Positions 9,536 through 18,618 of a stretch of DNA of 64,000 bases are shown here, piece by piece; the first letter of the stretch is position 1, and each line of letters opens with the position of its first letter. This DNA comes from Flammeovirgaceae bacterium. Its GTDB lineage: Bacteria > Bacteroidota > Bacteroidia > Cytophagales > Cyclobacteriaceae. The translations under genes were made by a program, and so were the position numbers. The notes under the pieces were generated by a model. That model was given only the letters and a program-made list of their open reading frames with translations. It ran no database searches and was not told the DNA's origin. The stretch lies in contig CP054185.1 of NCBI GenBank assembly GCA_015180985.1, forward strand, positions 558,001 through 622,000. Reading direction: 5' to 3'.

Positions 9536-10588
9536 TCAGCCGGTGCGGGTAGTTCCGCTTATTTCCAGTATCAGATTTGCCCCATACGCCATAGCCGGAG
9601 TGTGAAAGCCGGGGTTTAAATTTTTATTAAGAATTTTCTCTGCAATCAGTACACTGGTTTTGGCGGTAAGCATGTAACCGTTTAACGTTTGTATACGGGC
9701 ATGTAATTCATTTCCGGCATCGTCCTTCACGCGGCCCCATAAATAGCTGCGGGCCGTGGCCAGCTTTTCAGCCGAAGGCCCGGGCGGCTGGTTTTCAATC
9801 TGTCGTTGCAGGAAATTTTTCACCCACCGTTGACCAAGCAACGGGTTTAAAAAATTACTTGCCTTCAGAAACCGGATAGTTTTGCTGCTCACACCGGCAT
9901 ATACTTCAATGTTGGGTATGCCGGTGCTGCGCCAGGCGGTGGCAATATCACCCCAGGGAATGCACACCGCCTTGCTTGTAAACGGCCCAAAGTCAACATC
10001 CAAAACCTTTTCAGCAGTTTTAAGGGTTACATATTTGCCTTCTTTACGGATGGTGCTTCCGTAACCAAGTCCTTCAACCATGGTTTTGGAAGTACCCCTT
10101 GAAAATCCGCCTGACGAGGCAAATGCAAGTTGCAGACTGGTGGCCGTGGGGAGTTTTTCTTTGAGGTAAAGCGCCAGGCAATCCGATGGCACCACGTCAA
10201 AGCCGGTGCCGGGCATCAGCATAATACCTTTATTCCTTGCAGCCTCAGCGTAACTGAAAATCTTATCAAACACCTGGTATTCACCGGTAATGTCGGTGTA
10301 ATGGGTGCCGGTATTCAAACAGGCTTCCACCATGTGTCGGGCGGTAAACTGAAACGGGCCCGCACAATGAATAACCACAGCTCCTCTTTCAAGCAGGGCA
10401 TGCAGTGCCTTTGTATCCGATAACGCAACCGATTGGACCGGATAACCCGTTTCGGCCCCTTGTTCAGCTAACTGCCGGCCATCGCGGCCCGATAAAATAG
10501 CATTAAGTCCGCGCCTGCGGCATTCCTCCACAATCAACCGGCCGGTATAGCCGTACGAACCGTAAACAATAATTGTATCAGCTTTCAT
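9536..10588 (-). CDS. Saccharopine dehydrogenase-like NAD(P)-binding oxidoreductase
   Basis: A 350-residue protein opening with a Rossmann motif, IIVYGSYGYTGRLIVEEC, typical of the saccharopine-dehydrogenase/trans-acting enoyl reductase group. I chose ATG 10588 (MKADT); the ~80 codons of open frame upstream show no family-like residues and overlap the next gene. A hydrophobic patch near GTGFDVVPSDCLALYL is shared with the family. The substrate is unknown. The start overlaps the end of the preceding minus-strand gene by 11 nt, suggesting a joint transcript. Confidence 0.8.
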   Translation of the reverse strand: MKADTIIVYGSYGYTGRLIVEECRRRGLNAILSGRDGRQLAEQGAETGYPVQSVALSDTKALHALLERGAVVIHCAGPFQFTARHMVEACLNTGTHYTDITGEYQVFDKIFSYAEAARNKGIMLMPGTGFDVVPSDCLALYLKEKLPTATSLQLAFASSGGFSRGTSKTMVEGLGYGSTIRKEGKYVTLKTAEKVLDVDFGPFTSKAVCIPWGDIATAWRSTGIPNIEVYAGVSSKTIRFLKASNFLNPLLGQRWVKNFLQRQIENQPPGPSAEKLATARSYLWGRVKDDAGNELHARIQTLNGYMLTAKTSVLIAEKILNKNLNPGFHTPAMAYGANLILEISGTTRTG

Positions 10589-11096
10589 CATTAGCCGGTT
10601 TATACCGGTGTAGTTTCGGCAGCAGGCTTTTGTACTGATCAGGGTTGCCCAGTATATAAAAAGTTTTTGTTGCTGTGCCCGTAATAAACCCGATAAACCC
10701 TCCGGCAAAAGCGCCCAGCAAACCGCTTCCTGCGGCATGCCCCAATTGATTAATGTTGGTACCGCTGCCGGTGTTAAACTCATCCCAGCCAATAGCAAAA
10801 CCAAGCGTAAAGCCAATGCCTGCACCAATGAGGGTATTGCGTTTCACACTGTTAACTTTTCGGATTTCTAATCGATATATTTCATCCGGGGTAAATTCTT
10901 CTGTATCGGCCAGGTTGGAAAGACGGGCTATCGTCATTCCGGTGTCACCGGCATCCATCAGTATACCGGTGTACTGCTCTCCGTTCTTCAGGTATAATTT
11001 TATCAGCGAAGCACCCTTGGGGTAATTGATTTTTTGTTGCGCTCCGGCAACAGTAAAACTAAAAATAAGTGAAACTAAAAAGGCTATCTGCCTCAT
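10578..11096 (-). CDS. Secreted small protein with glycine-rich hydrophobic segments
   Basis: A 172-residue product starting at ATG 11096 with a signal peptide (MRQIAFLVSLIFSFTVAGAQQ). It then has a short beta-rich domain (IKLYLKNGEQYTGILMDAG) and two glycine-rich hydrophobic stretches (GAGIGFTLGFAIG and GLLGAFAGGFIGF) that could be membrane hairpins. It overlaps both neighbours slightly, consistent with an operon. No named family was recognised beyond similarity to small Bacteroidota envelope proteins. Confidence 0.65.
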   Translation of the reverse strand: MRQIAFLVSLIFSFTVAGAQQKINYPKGASLIKLYLKNGEQYTGILMDAGDTGMTIARLSNLADTEEFTPDEIYRLEIRKVNSVKRNTLIGAGIGFTLGFAIGWDEFNTGSGTNINQLGHAAGSGLLGAFAGGFIGFITGTATKTFYILGNPDQYKSLLPKLHRYKPANDES

Positions 11097-11515
11097 GGCT
11101 GCGGGCCTCGTTCCACACGGGTAACAAACACCCGGGTATCGCCACGCCACGGAAATTTCATGTAGCGTTTTACAAAATGAAGATTCACTCGTTCGCCCGT
11201 TAACGCCACGGCCTGCAGTTCTTTCAGCACTTCGGCTTCGCTGGACTCAACCGAAAAATCATAGGTTTCGGCAAGCGGGCTGGTTCCTTTGAGTGAGCCG
11301 AATGCTTCGCGACTGAGTTGGCCCTCGTAGGTTTTAAAGATTACGCCCTTCTCGGCAATGCGCAAAACTTTGCCGGCCATTACTCCACGTTCAAAAACGC
11401 CAAAATACATAAACACCGTCACCGCCAGGCCCAGACCCAGTAAAATTAGAAGTAAGCGTTTAACGAATTTCATGGTTGCCGTTTTCGCACGACTTACAAA
11501 GCCCTGGTCTTCCAT
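11093..11515 (-). CDS. Single-pass membrane protein of unknown function
   Basis: A 140-residue protein with one N-terminal membrane helix (VKRLLLILLGLGLAVTVFMYFG) and a soluble tail containing KVLRIAEKGVIFKTYEGQL. Similar small proteins occur in many Bacteroidota and are sometimes misnamed 6-phosphogluconate dehydrogenase; nothing here supports that. Its first ATG (11515) lies 2 nt after the frr stop; ATG 11473 (MKFVKRL) is an alternative start. It is probably co-transcribed with pyrH-frr. Confidence 0.65.
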   Translation of the reverse strand: MEDQGFVSRAKTATMKFVKRLLLILLGLGLAVTVFMYFGVFERGVMAGKVLRIAEKGVIFKTYEGQLSREAFGSLKGTSPLAETYDFSVESSEAEVLKELQAVALTGERVNLHFVKRYMKFPWRGDTRVFVTRVERGPQP

Positions 11516-11517
11516 GT

Positions 11518-12072
11518 TTAAACAGTTAGAATTTCACTTTCCTTCTTCTTCATCAAGGCGTCAATCTTGGCTATAAACTCATCGGTAAATTTCTGTACTG
11601 TGGCTTCGGCATCTTTAATATCATCTTCGCTGGTGCCTTTTATCTTCTTCAGGTGTTCGTTGGTTTCTTTGCGGATGTTACGGATGCTGATCCGGCCCTG
11701 CTCGCACTCGTGCCCAACCTGTTTTACCAGTTGTTTGCGTCTTTCTTCGGTTAGCATCGGTATGTTAACAATTACCTGCTGGCCGTCATTTTGCGGATTA
11801 AGACCGAGGTTGGCATCGCGGATGGCCTTTTCAATTTCAGGAATGAGGTTCTTCTCCCAGGGTTTGATAAAGATGGTTCGTGCATCGGGTGTAGTCATTG
11901 ACGACACCTGGTTTAGCGGTGTCATGGTGCCATAATAAGAAACCTGTACCCCATCGAGCATAGCCGGGTTGGCTTTGCCCGCTCGGATTTTCGTTAGCTC
12001 ATGCCCCACATGGTTAAGGGTCTTCATCATGTGTTCTTTGGCATCTTCAAGGTACATTTCAATTTCTTCCAT
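11518..12072 (-). CDS. frr: Ribosome recycling factor
   Basis: A 184-residue protein that works with EF-G to split post-termination ribosomes. The family core is visible: KTLNHVGHELTKIRAGKANP near the start, IPMLTEERRKQLVKQ in the middle, and RNIRKETNEHLKKIKG. Length is normal. pyrH lies 63 nt upstream on the same strand, the usual bacterial gene order pyrH-frr. Confidence 0.97.
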   Translation of the reverse strand: MEEIEMYLEDAKEHMMKTLNHVGHELTKIRAGKANPAMLDGVQVSYYGTMTPLNQVSSMTTPDARTIFIKPWEKNLIPEIEKAIRDANLGLNPQNDGQQVIVNIPMLTEERRKQLVKQVGHECEQGRISIRNIRKETNEHLKKIKGTSEDDIKDAEATVQKFTDEFIAKIDALMKKKESEILTV

Positions 12073-12135
12073 AACAAAACGGTTTTCTATCGAAACAACA
12101 CTACGTACAAATTACACTGTGCGCTGAAAATAAAC

Positions 12136-12843
12136 CTAACTGATGAGGGTGCCGGCTTCTTCGCCCATGGCTACTTTCAGCAGGTTACCTTTCTTATTCA
12201 TATCGAAAACGATTATCGGCAATTTGTTTTCCATGCACAGGGTAAAGGCCGTCATGTCCATGATGTTGAGGTTTTTCTCATAAGCTTCCTGAAACGACAG
12301 TTTGCTGTACCTGACGGCATCGTTAAATTTTTCGGGATCTTTATTGTACACACCATCTACGCGTGTCCCCTTCAGTACCACGTTGGCCTGTATTTCAATA
12401 GCCCGCAGGCTGGCGGTGGAATCGGTAGTGAAATACGGGTTGCCGATGCCTGCCCCGAAAATAACAATCCGCCCCTTTTCGAGGTGGCGGATTGCCCTGC
12501 GCCTGATAAACGGCTCGCAAACCTGCTCCATTTTAATACCCGACATCAGCCGGGTGTACAGTCCGTGTCGTTCAAGCGCACTTTGCAGGGCCATGGCATT
12601 GATAACGGTTGCCAGCATACCCATGTAATCGCCCTGTACGCGGTCAATGCCCAATACATCGGCTTCGCCACCGCGAAAAATATTTCCGCCTCCTATCACA
12701 ATCGCCAGTTCAACGCCTTTCTCCTTTACACGCTTAACTTCTTCGGAATATTGCTCAAGCATGGCCGGGTCGATGTGGGTTTCTTTGTTGGAGCCCTGCA
12801 GGGCCTCTCCGCTAAGTTTGAGCAGGATGCGCTTGTATTTCAT
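12136..12843 (-). CDS. pyrH: UMP kinase
   Basis: A 235-residue amino-acid-kinase-fold enzyme that converts UMP to UDP. Diagnostic stretches are [13 protein letters not shown] at the start, [13 protein letters not shown], and the late [12 protein letters not shown] and [12 protein letters not shown]. It precedes frr in the conserved order. Activity in the family is controlled by GTP and UTP. No anomalies. Confidence 0.97.
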   Translation of the reverse strand: MKYKRILLKLSGEALQGSNKETHIDPAMLEQYSEEVKRVKEKGVELAIVIGGGNIFRGGEADVLGIDRVQGDYMGMLATVINAMALQSALERHGLYTRLMSGIKMEQVCEPFIRRRAIRHLEKGRIVIFGAGIGNPYFTTDSTASLRAIEIQANVVLKGTRVDGVYNKDPEKFNDAVRYSKLSFQEAYEKNLNIMDMTAFTLCMENKLPIIVFDMNKKGNLLKVAMGEEAGTLIS

Positions 12844-12903
12844 AGAATGCTGACTAAAATCCCGGCAATATATTCAGAAATGCAGCATGCATCAAAAAAC
12901 ACA

Positions 12904-13410
12904 TCAGCTGCCAAATTCAATCAGCACCTGCCCTTTTTCCACGCTGTCGCCTTTTTTTACCTTAACGGTTTTAACAGTGGCCGGTCCGGAGGCCTTTAGT
13001 ACATTTTCCATTTTCATGGCTTCCAGGATGAGCAGCGCATCACCCGTATGGACTGTATCGCCAACAGCTACCTTCAGGTCCACAATTAGCCCGGGCATGG
13101 GCGCTTTGATGGAATGCAGCGCACCGGCCGAAGCACTGTTCATGCCTAGTTTTTCCAGCAGTAAATCAAAGCGATCCTTAACCATCACTTCGTACTTGGT
13201 GCCATTGATTTTAATGGTGAACGCCTTGGCTGCCGGGTCGGCCTTCACTACCTCTGCTCGGTAGCTTTGGTTGTTGTGAATAATATGAAAATACCCTACG
13301 CTGATTTCAACAACATCCCAATCCAGTTTTTCACCATTAACAAGCAGGCCGTCAGGCGAGGAGGCCAGCGAAAAGGTGCGGTTATTAACCTGAGCCGTAA
13401 GCATGGCCAA
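12904..13410 (-). CDS. Biotin carboxyl carrier protein (acyl-CoA carboxylase subunit)
   Basis: A 168-residue protein whose C-terminal ~70 residues form a biotinyl domain. The biotinylated lysine is K133 in EAMKMEN, with the family proline/glycine turn APMPGLIV before it. The N-terminal half is the beta-rich extension seen in Bacteroidota propionyl/methylmalonyl/acetyl-CoA carboxylase carrier subunits. The carboxylase partners are not adjacent. Start is ATG 13410; ATG 13404 is two codons in and equally possible. Confidence 0.88.
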   Translation of the reverse strand: MAMLTAQVNNRTFSLASSPDGLLVNGEKLDWDVVEISVGYFHIIHNNQSYRAEVVKADPAAKAFTIKINGTKYEVMVKDRFDLLLEKLGMNSASAGALHSIKAPMPGLIVDLKVAVGDTVHTGDALLILEAMKMENVLKASGPATVKTVKVKKGDSVEKGQVLIEFGS

Positions 13411-13449
13411 AAATAGAACTTACCCTGCAGAAATCAGAATACAGATGAT

Positions 13450-13457
13450 TACCTTTG
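13450..13457 (+). promoter_or_regulatory. Bacteroidota -7 box before the TPP riboswitch
   Basis: TACCTTTG fits TAnnTTTG exactly and lies a few bases before the riboswitch aptamer, where a promoter for the leader RNA is expected. Confidence 0.5.
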
Positions 13458-13462
13458 CACCA

Positions 13463-13535
13463 AGGGGTGCCTTAAAATAACGGGCTGAGATTATACCCAT
13501 AGAACCTGATGCCGGTAATGCGGCCGAAGGGAGGC
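13463..13535 (+). promoter_or_regulatory. TPP riboswitch (THI element)
   Basis: The conserved aptamer blocks appear in order: GGGGTGCC, GGGCTGAGA, ATACCC, GAACCTGAT, GGTAATGC and CGAAGGGA. This RNA binds thiamin pyrophosphate and lowers expression of the downstream gene when the vitamin is plentiful. It sits ~75 nt before the TonB receptor start at 13609. A second structure between aptamer and gene (GGTTTAA at 13554-13560 with TTAAACC at 13594-13600) is a candidate expression platform near the start codon. Confidence 0.93.
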
Positions 13536-13608
13536 AAAGTCCTGATGCAGGACGGTTTAATGTAAGCGGCACATTCCCCTGTGTGCGGCAGGCTTAAACC
13601 AGTTAAAC

Positions 13609-15963
13609 ATGATAAAAAAGATTGCAGTTGTTTGCATGCTGCTGGCAGGCAGCGGTGCATACACCCAACACCGTATTCACGGCAAAGTTGAAGACGCCAA
13701 AACCAAAACCGCCCTGGCGGGCGCCACCGTTACACGGTTGAGTGACCGGTTAACAACCGTAACCGATGGTGATGGTTATTTCAGTATCGTCCAATCGAAT
13801 GAAAAAGCAGTTACGCTTGAGATTCGGTTTGTTGGTTATGAAACGCAACAGGTAACGGTAAAACCAGGCGAGGAAGAGTTGCTTATCGCGTTAGCTGAAG
13901 CAACCCTCCTTACCGATGAGGTGATTATCGTAGCCACCCGGGCGGGCGAAAAAACACCGACTACTTTTACTACTGTTTCAAAAGAAGAATTGCAGCAGCA
14001 AAATTTCGGACAGGATTTACCCCTGTTACTCAACTGGACACCCTCGCTGGTTACCACCTCCGATGCCGGTAACGGCATTGGCTATACCGGCATGCGCATC
14101 CGCGGAAGCGATGCCACCCGCATTAATGTAACCATCAACGGCATTCCGTATAACGACAGCGAATCGCAGGGCACCTTTTGGGTTGACATACCTGATATTG
14201 CTTCATCTACCCAGAGCATCCAAATCCAGCGGGGAGTCGGCACTTCTTCCAATGGCGCAGGTGCATTTGGTGCCACCGTAAATTTACAGACCAATACATT
14301 AAAAGCTGAGCCGTATGCCGAGGCCATTGTTTCGGCCGGATCGTTTAATACCCAACGCTATACATTTCAATCCGGCACAGGGTTACTCAACAATCGCTGG
14401 GCTTTTGATGCCCGGCTTTCCAGGATTACTTCTGACGGCTACGTGGAGCGCGCCTCCTCTGATTTGGGTTCGTATTTCCTTAGCGCGGGCTATCACGGAA
14501 AAAATACGCTGGTTAAGGCCCTTGTTTTTGGCGGTAATGAGGTTACGTACCAGTCGTGGTACGGGCTGGATGAAGCAACCATGAAATTAAACAGGCGGTT
14601 TAATTATGCCGGTGCGATTTATGATGAAAACTATAATGTGGTGCGGTACTACGAAAACCAGGTAGACGATTACACACAACATCATTACCAATTGCATGTT
14701 TCACAAAAACTGAATCCGTACTGGAATGCCAATATGGCCCTTCATTATACCCGTGGATTTGGTTTTTATGAAGAATACCACCAGGGCGATTCGCTGAAAT
14801 ACCTGGGCCTGCCCGATTACACCGTTGGCGATACTACTATTTCAGCCATGGATGTGGTGGTACAGCGGTGGCTCGATAACCATTTTTACGGCACGACCTT
14901 CTCATTTAATTACGAAAAGGATCGCACCAACCTGATTATCGGTGGTGCACTGAATCAATACGGCCACGCGCGCCACTTCGGCAAGCTGCTTTGGGCCCAG
15001 TTTGCCGATGCAGTTCCTTCTACCAACTACACCTATTACAACGGCTCCTCCTTAAAGAATGATTTCAACGGGTACATTAAACTACATTACGATATAACAA
15101 ACCGGGTAAATGGATTTATCGACTTGCAGTACAGGCACGTATTTTACAAAACAGCGGGGCTGCGCGATGATCAAAGCAGTTATGCTGTAAATGAAACCTT
15201 CAATTTCTTTAATCCGAAAGCTGGTATTAGCTACACGCTGGCTGATCAGAGCATGCTGTATGCTTCCTATGCCATCGCCCACCGTGAACCGAACCGCACC
15301 GATTACCTGGAAAACGACAACAAGCCTAAACCTGAACGACTTGGCAACCTGGAAGCCGGCTGGCGTAAACGATTAACACGGTATACCCTCGAAATAAATT
15401 ATTACCTGATGAACTATAAAGACCAACTGGTGCTTACCGGTGAGCTCGACAACGCGGGCTATCCCATCCGCGCCAACGTGGGCAGCAGCTACCGCACCGG
15501 CATTGAAGTATCTTCAGTTATTCGATTAAATCAGGCGCTTACGTGGAATGTTAACACAACGCTCAGTAAAAACATGAACCGCAACTATACGTTTACCAAC
15601 AGCAACAACGATTTGATTACACGCAACACTCCAATTATTCTTTCACCCAATTTCGTTGCCGGCAGCCAGCTTTCCTGGCAAATCAACCGGATAGTTACTG
15701 CATCGCTTTTAAGCAAATATGTTGGCGGGCAATTTCTTGACAATACCGGAAACGAATCGCTTAAACTGGATGCTTATTTTGTAAATGATTTGCGTTTAAA
15801 CTTTCGTACTCCATTTAAAACATTCGGTATGGAAGTTAACCTGTTGGTAAATAATGTGCTTAATGTGGAGTATGCGGCCAATGGTTACGCTTATTACGGA
15901 ACCGCGTATTTTTACCCACAGGCCGGCCGGCATTTTATGGCCATGCTGCACATAAAATTTTAG
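13609..15963 (+). CDS. TonB-dependent receptor under TPP control, probable thiamin uptake (OMR1-like)
   Basis: A 784-residue outer-membrane receptor. A signal peptide ends near SGAYTQ. A CarboxypepD_reg domain covers residues ~22-100 (HGKVEDAKTKTALAGATVT, FVGYETQQVTV). The plug follows (IIVATRAGEKTPTTFTTVS, then IRGSDATRINVTINGIPYN), then a 22-strand-type barrel ending in LHIKF with a terminal aromatic. The TPP riboswitch in its leader points to thiamin or a precursor as substrate, as predicted for OMR1 receptors in Bacteroidota. Energy comes from TonB-ExbBD, not encoded here. Confidence 0.9.
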   Translation: MIKKIAVVCMLLAGSGAYTQHRIHGKVEDAKTKTALAGATVTRLSDRLTTVTDGDGYFSIVQSNEKAVTLEIRFVGYETQQVTVKPGEEELLIALAEATLLTDEVIIVATRAGEKTPTTFTTVSKEELQQQNFGQDLPLLLNWTPSLVTTSDAGNGIGYTGMRIRGSDATRINVTINGIPYNDSESQGTFWVDIPDIASSTQSIQIQRGVGTSSNGAGAFGATVNLQTNTLKAEPYAEAIVSAGSFNTQRYTFQSGTGLLNNRWAFDARLSRITSDGYVERASSDLGSYFLSAGYHGKNTLVKALVFGGNEVTYQSWYGLDEATMKLNRRFNYAGAIYDENYNVVRYYENQVDDYTQHHYQLHVSQKLNPYWNANMALHYTRGFGFYEEYHQGDSLKYLGLPDYTVGDTTISAMDVVVQRWLDNHFYGTTFSFNYEKDRTNLIIGGALNQYGHARHFGKLLWAQFADAVPSTNYTYYNGSSLKNDFNGYIKLHYDITNRVNGFIDLQYRHVFYKTAGLRDDQSSYAVNETFNFFNPKAGISYTLADQSMLYASYAIAHREPNRTDYLENDNKPKPERLGNLEAGWRKRLTRYTLEINYYLMNYKDQLVLTGELDNAGYPIRANVGSSYRTGIEVSSVIRLNQALTWNVNTTLSKNMNRNYTFTNSNNDLITRNTPIILSPNFVAGSQLSWQINRIVTASLLSKYVGGQFLDNTGNESLKLDAYFVNDLRLNFRTPFKTFGMEVNLLVNNVLNVEYAANGYAYYGTAYFYPQAGRHFMAMLHIKF

Positions 15964-16018
15964 CAACTCTTTTAGCCGGTAATCTTAAAGTGTGTAAGGA
16001 AATGGCCGGGGCTGTGCT

Positions 16019-16026
16019 TACTTTTG
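16019..16026 (+). promoter_or_regulatory. Bacteroidota -7 box before the UbiA gene
   Basis: TACTTTTG, an exact match to TAnnTTTG, lies 12 nt before the chosen start at 16039. No clear -33 partner is seen. Confidence 0.45.
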
Positions 16027-16038
16027 TTCTCTCCGGCC

Positions 16039-16884
16039 ATGACCTCCTTTAAAGCCCTTGCTGAATCATTACTGCGCCTGACACGGGCCTGGAACCTGAT
16101 TATTCTGGCACTTGCTCAGTATTTTACGGCTTATTTTCTTATCGGCAGCCATACCCTGCCGGACTGGCGGTTGTTTATACTGGCGGTCTCAACCACCATG
16201 GTTGCCGCAGCGGGGTACGTGATCAACGACTATTACGATATGAAAATAGACATCATCAACCGGCCCGGCCGGGTGGTGGTGGGCAGGCTCATTCACCGCA
16301 GGTTTGCCATCATCCTGCACGCAGCACTTTCGTTTGCCGGCATTGCGCTGGGTTTTTTATTGTCATACTGGATTGTCGCAATTAATATCTTTTCGGTGGT
16401 TTTATTGTGGTTTTATTCCAGTCTGCTGAAGCGATTACCATTTGTGGGCAACCTGGCCGTTTCAGTATTAACCGGACTTTCCATTGCGGTGATTAACATT
16501 TTGTACCATACACCCAACCTGCTGGTAATTATCTACGCGGTCTTTGCATTTTTTATGACGCTGATTCGTGAGATTATCAAAGACATGGAAGATTTAAAAG
16601 GCGATAATACGTATGGATGCAAAACACTTCCCATCGTTTGGGGAATTCGCAAAACAAAAATATTTCTATATACACTTATAACCCTGTTTGCATTAAGTGT
16701 CTTGTTTATCAACTACGCTTATGTAAAGTTAGAGATGATTTATTTTATAATGTTCCTGTTCGTTCCGTTGGCCTGGCTGGTGTCGCGCCTGGCCCGGGCT
16801 GATACCATGCGCGATTTCGGGTGGCTGAGTAGTTTTTGCAAAGTGATTCTGCTGCTCGGAATTTTAAGCATGGCTCTTGTTTAG
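16039..16884 (+). CDS. UbiA-family prenyltransferase
   Basis: A 281-residue multi-pass membrane protein. The first aspartate-rich motif NDYYDMKID (63-71) and the second, KDMEDLKGD, bind magnesium-prenyl diphosphate in this family. The sequence resembles Bacteroidota proteins annotated as geranylgeranylglycerol-phosphate geranylgeranyltransferase-like, but the acceptor cannot be read from sequence. Start ATG 16039 (MTSFKAL) lies just after a -7 box. purN follows 10 nt after the stop, probably sharing the transcript. Confidence 0.88.
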   Translation: MTSFKALAESLLRLTRAWNLIILALAQYFTAYFLIGSHTLPDWRLFILAVSTTMVAAAGYVINDYYDMKIDIINRPGRVVVGRLIHRRFAIILHAALSFAGIALGFLLSYWIVAINIFSVVLLWFYSSLLKRLPFVGNLAVSVLTGLSIAVINILYHTPNLLVIIYAVFAFFMTLIREIIKDMEDLKGDNTYGCKTLPIVWGIRKTKIFLYTLITLFALSVLFINYAYVKLEMIYFIMFLFVPLAWLVSRLARADTMRDFGWLSSFCKVILLLGILSMALV

Positions 16885-16894
16885 TTCTTATTCT

Positions 16895-17503
16895 ATGCAA
16901 ACACAACTGTCCGGTTCCGACAACTCCACACACGAAAAACGGCTGGCCATCTTTGCTTCCGGCAGCGGCACGAATGCCGAGGCGATTATGACGCATTTTG
17001 CAAATCATCCGCTGGTTGCCGTTGCCGCATTACTCAGTAATAATCCGCACGCCTATGCGCTGCAGCGCGCACAAAAATTTAACGTACCGACTTTTGTATT
17101 TAATCGTCACCAGTTTAAGGAGTCGCATGAAGTGTTGAACTGGCTCACCGAAAAGAAAATCACCCACCTGGTGCTGGCCGGCTTTATGTGGCTGGTGCCC
17201 GATTACCTGGTAAAAGCCTATGCCGGAAGAATCATTAACATCCACCCGGCCCTGCTGCCCCGGTATGGAGGCAAGGGCATGTACGGCATGCACGTGCACC
17301 AGGCTGTAAAGGCTGCCGGTGAAAAGGAGACTGGCATTACCATCCACCTGGTTAATGAGCGATACGATGAAGGGAAAATTTTGCTTCAGGCACGGGTTAA
17401 ATTAACAGGCACTGAAACAGCCGAAGAGATTGCCGCTAAAGTACACGAACTGGAATACCGGCACTACCCGGACGTAATTGAAAAATGGGCTAGAAATTCC
17501 TGA
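16895..17503 (+). CDS. purN: Phosphoribosylglycinamide formyltransferase
   Basis: A 202-residue enzyme that formylates GAR with 10-formyl-THF in purine synthesis. The glycine-rich start AIFASGSGTNAEAIM binds the phosphoribosyl group. The catalytic region NIHPALLPRYGGKGMYG carries the invariant Asn and His. ATG 16895 was chosen over the overlapping upstream codons. The gene converges on the next one with stops in adjacent positions (17503/17504). Confidence 0.95.
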   Translation: MQTQLSGSDNSTHEKRLAIFASGSGTNAEAIMTHFANHPLVAVAALLSNNPHAYALQRAQKFNVPTFVFNRHQFKESHEVLNWLTEKKITHLVLAGFMWLVPDYLVKAYAGRIINIHPALLPRYGGKGMYGMHVHQAVKAAGEKETGITIHLVNERYDEGKILLQARVKLTGTETAEEIAAKVHELEYRHYPDVIEKWARNS

Positions 17504-18463
17504 TCAGCCAAACCGTTTCTCGATGATCTCGATAAACTCAAGGTATTCATCGCTCTCCCTGTCCCATGAGTCCTCAAACTGGCTGATGTATTTAAGCGCC
17601 CCGGCTATAGAATCCTGCCGGTCAATGTCATCAACAGCTTTACTGAACAATTCGAAATCGCCATTGAACAGCACTTTGGTGAACATGAATTTCTGATTGA
17701 TTGTCAGCCGGTCTTTGATTTTATCAATCTTCTGAAAATTATCAGCCAGGGTGGCCCTTTGCTTTTTTTCTTCTTGAGACCTTGTCTTGGTCGGTGCCGG
17801 CTTATCAACCGGTTTTGGTGCCGGCTCTGCTTTTTTTACATAAAAACCCTCAGGGTTTAATTTTTCAATTTTGCTGAATTGCTCAAAGAAAGGCTCCACA
17901 TCTTCGGGTGTAAAGTTTACTGCTTCCAGAATCTGATCCAACATGGCAAACGCTTCGTTGCCCGAAATTGCAGTCACGTTCCGATCCTCGAGTTGTTGAA
18001 CAAGTTTTTCGAGCGGAGCTTTATTGATTTTGAGGTATTTGATCTCGTCCCGGAATGCAGCTACCTCCAGTTTATTGTTGACACCCGAGATCAGCACCGA
18101 GAAATAATCATACGGATTAAAAATCACCAGCAGCGTTGCACTTACCGCTTTCTTCAGCAAGGGTGCAAAGTGGGCGCGATCAATGGAAATATGTTGCGAT
18201 AAAACGCCCAGGTATTGTTCCAGGGCTTCTTTAACCTCCTGGTGCTCGTAATCAAAATAGGGGCTTTTCAGTTTTTTTGTTTCATCACGCCACAGGCGGA
18301 ATAACTCGCGGATAACAAACAGGTTTACCTGCTGCACCTCGCACAGCGAGAGGATTTCCTTACCGGTAATACGCTCTTTTTTATCAAAAAATTTTGCCAA
18401 TACCTTTTCTGCAAACGCATCGCTGTACAGGGCTATAGCTTCCAGACTGATTTTTTCATCCAT
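17504..18463 (-). CDS. Conserved Bacteroidota protein of unknown function
   Basis: A 319-residue soluble, largely helical protein. A low-complexity linker rich in Pro, Lys and Ala near residues 210-235 (PAPKPVDKPAPTKTRSQ) joins an N-terminal helical domain to a C-terminal one (NQKFMFTKVLFNGDFELFS). The C-terminal part, with repeated acidic and aromatic residues (SQFEDSWDRESDEYLEFI), resembles proteins found next to purN or tdk in Cytophagales. No catalytic motif or membrane segment is seen. Function is unknown. Confidence 0.7.
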   Translation of the reverse strand: MDEKISLEAIALYSDAFAEKVLAKFFDKKERITGKEILSLCEVQQVNLFVIRELFRLWRDETKKLKSPYFDYEHQEVKEALEQYLGVLSQHISIDRAHFAPLLKKAVSATLLVIFNPYDYFSVLISGVNNKLEVAAFRDEIKYLKINKAPLEKLVQQLEDRNVTAISGNEAFAMLDQILEAVNFTPEDVEPFFEQFSKIEKLNPEGFYVKKAEPAPKPVDKPAPTKTRSQEEKKQRATLADNFQKIDKIKDRLTINQKFMFTKVLFNGDFELFSKAVDDIDRQDSIAGALKYISQFEDSWDRESDEYLEFIEIIEKRFG

Positions 18464-18618
18464 AAGGTATCAACCGTTAGCAGGGTTTAACGTCAAAAAT
18501 AGCAAGGCAGGTATATCTCCGCCATGCAATATGGTAAGATTTTGATGGAACTTTTACCTCCTCCTTCAGAAGTTAGTCGCTACCGATAAACTAAAGCCTG
18601 TACTCACTAAATTGCACC

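Noticed and set aside
12001-12999. A 332-codon open frame on the plus strand across frr, pyrH and the biotin carrier
   Set aside because: It is antisense to three clear minus-strand genes with family motifs; its protein has no recognisable domain.
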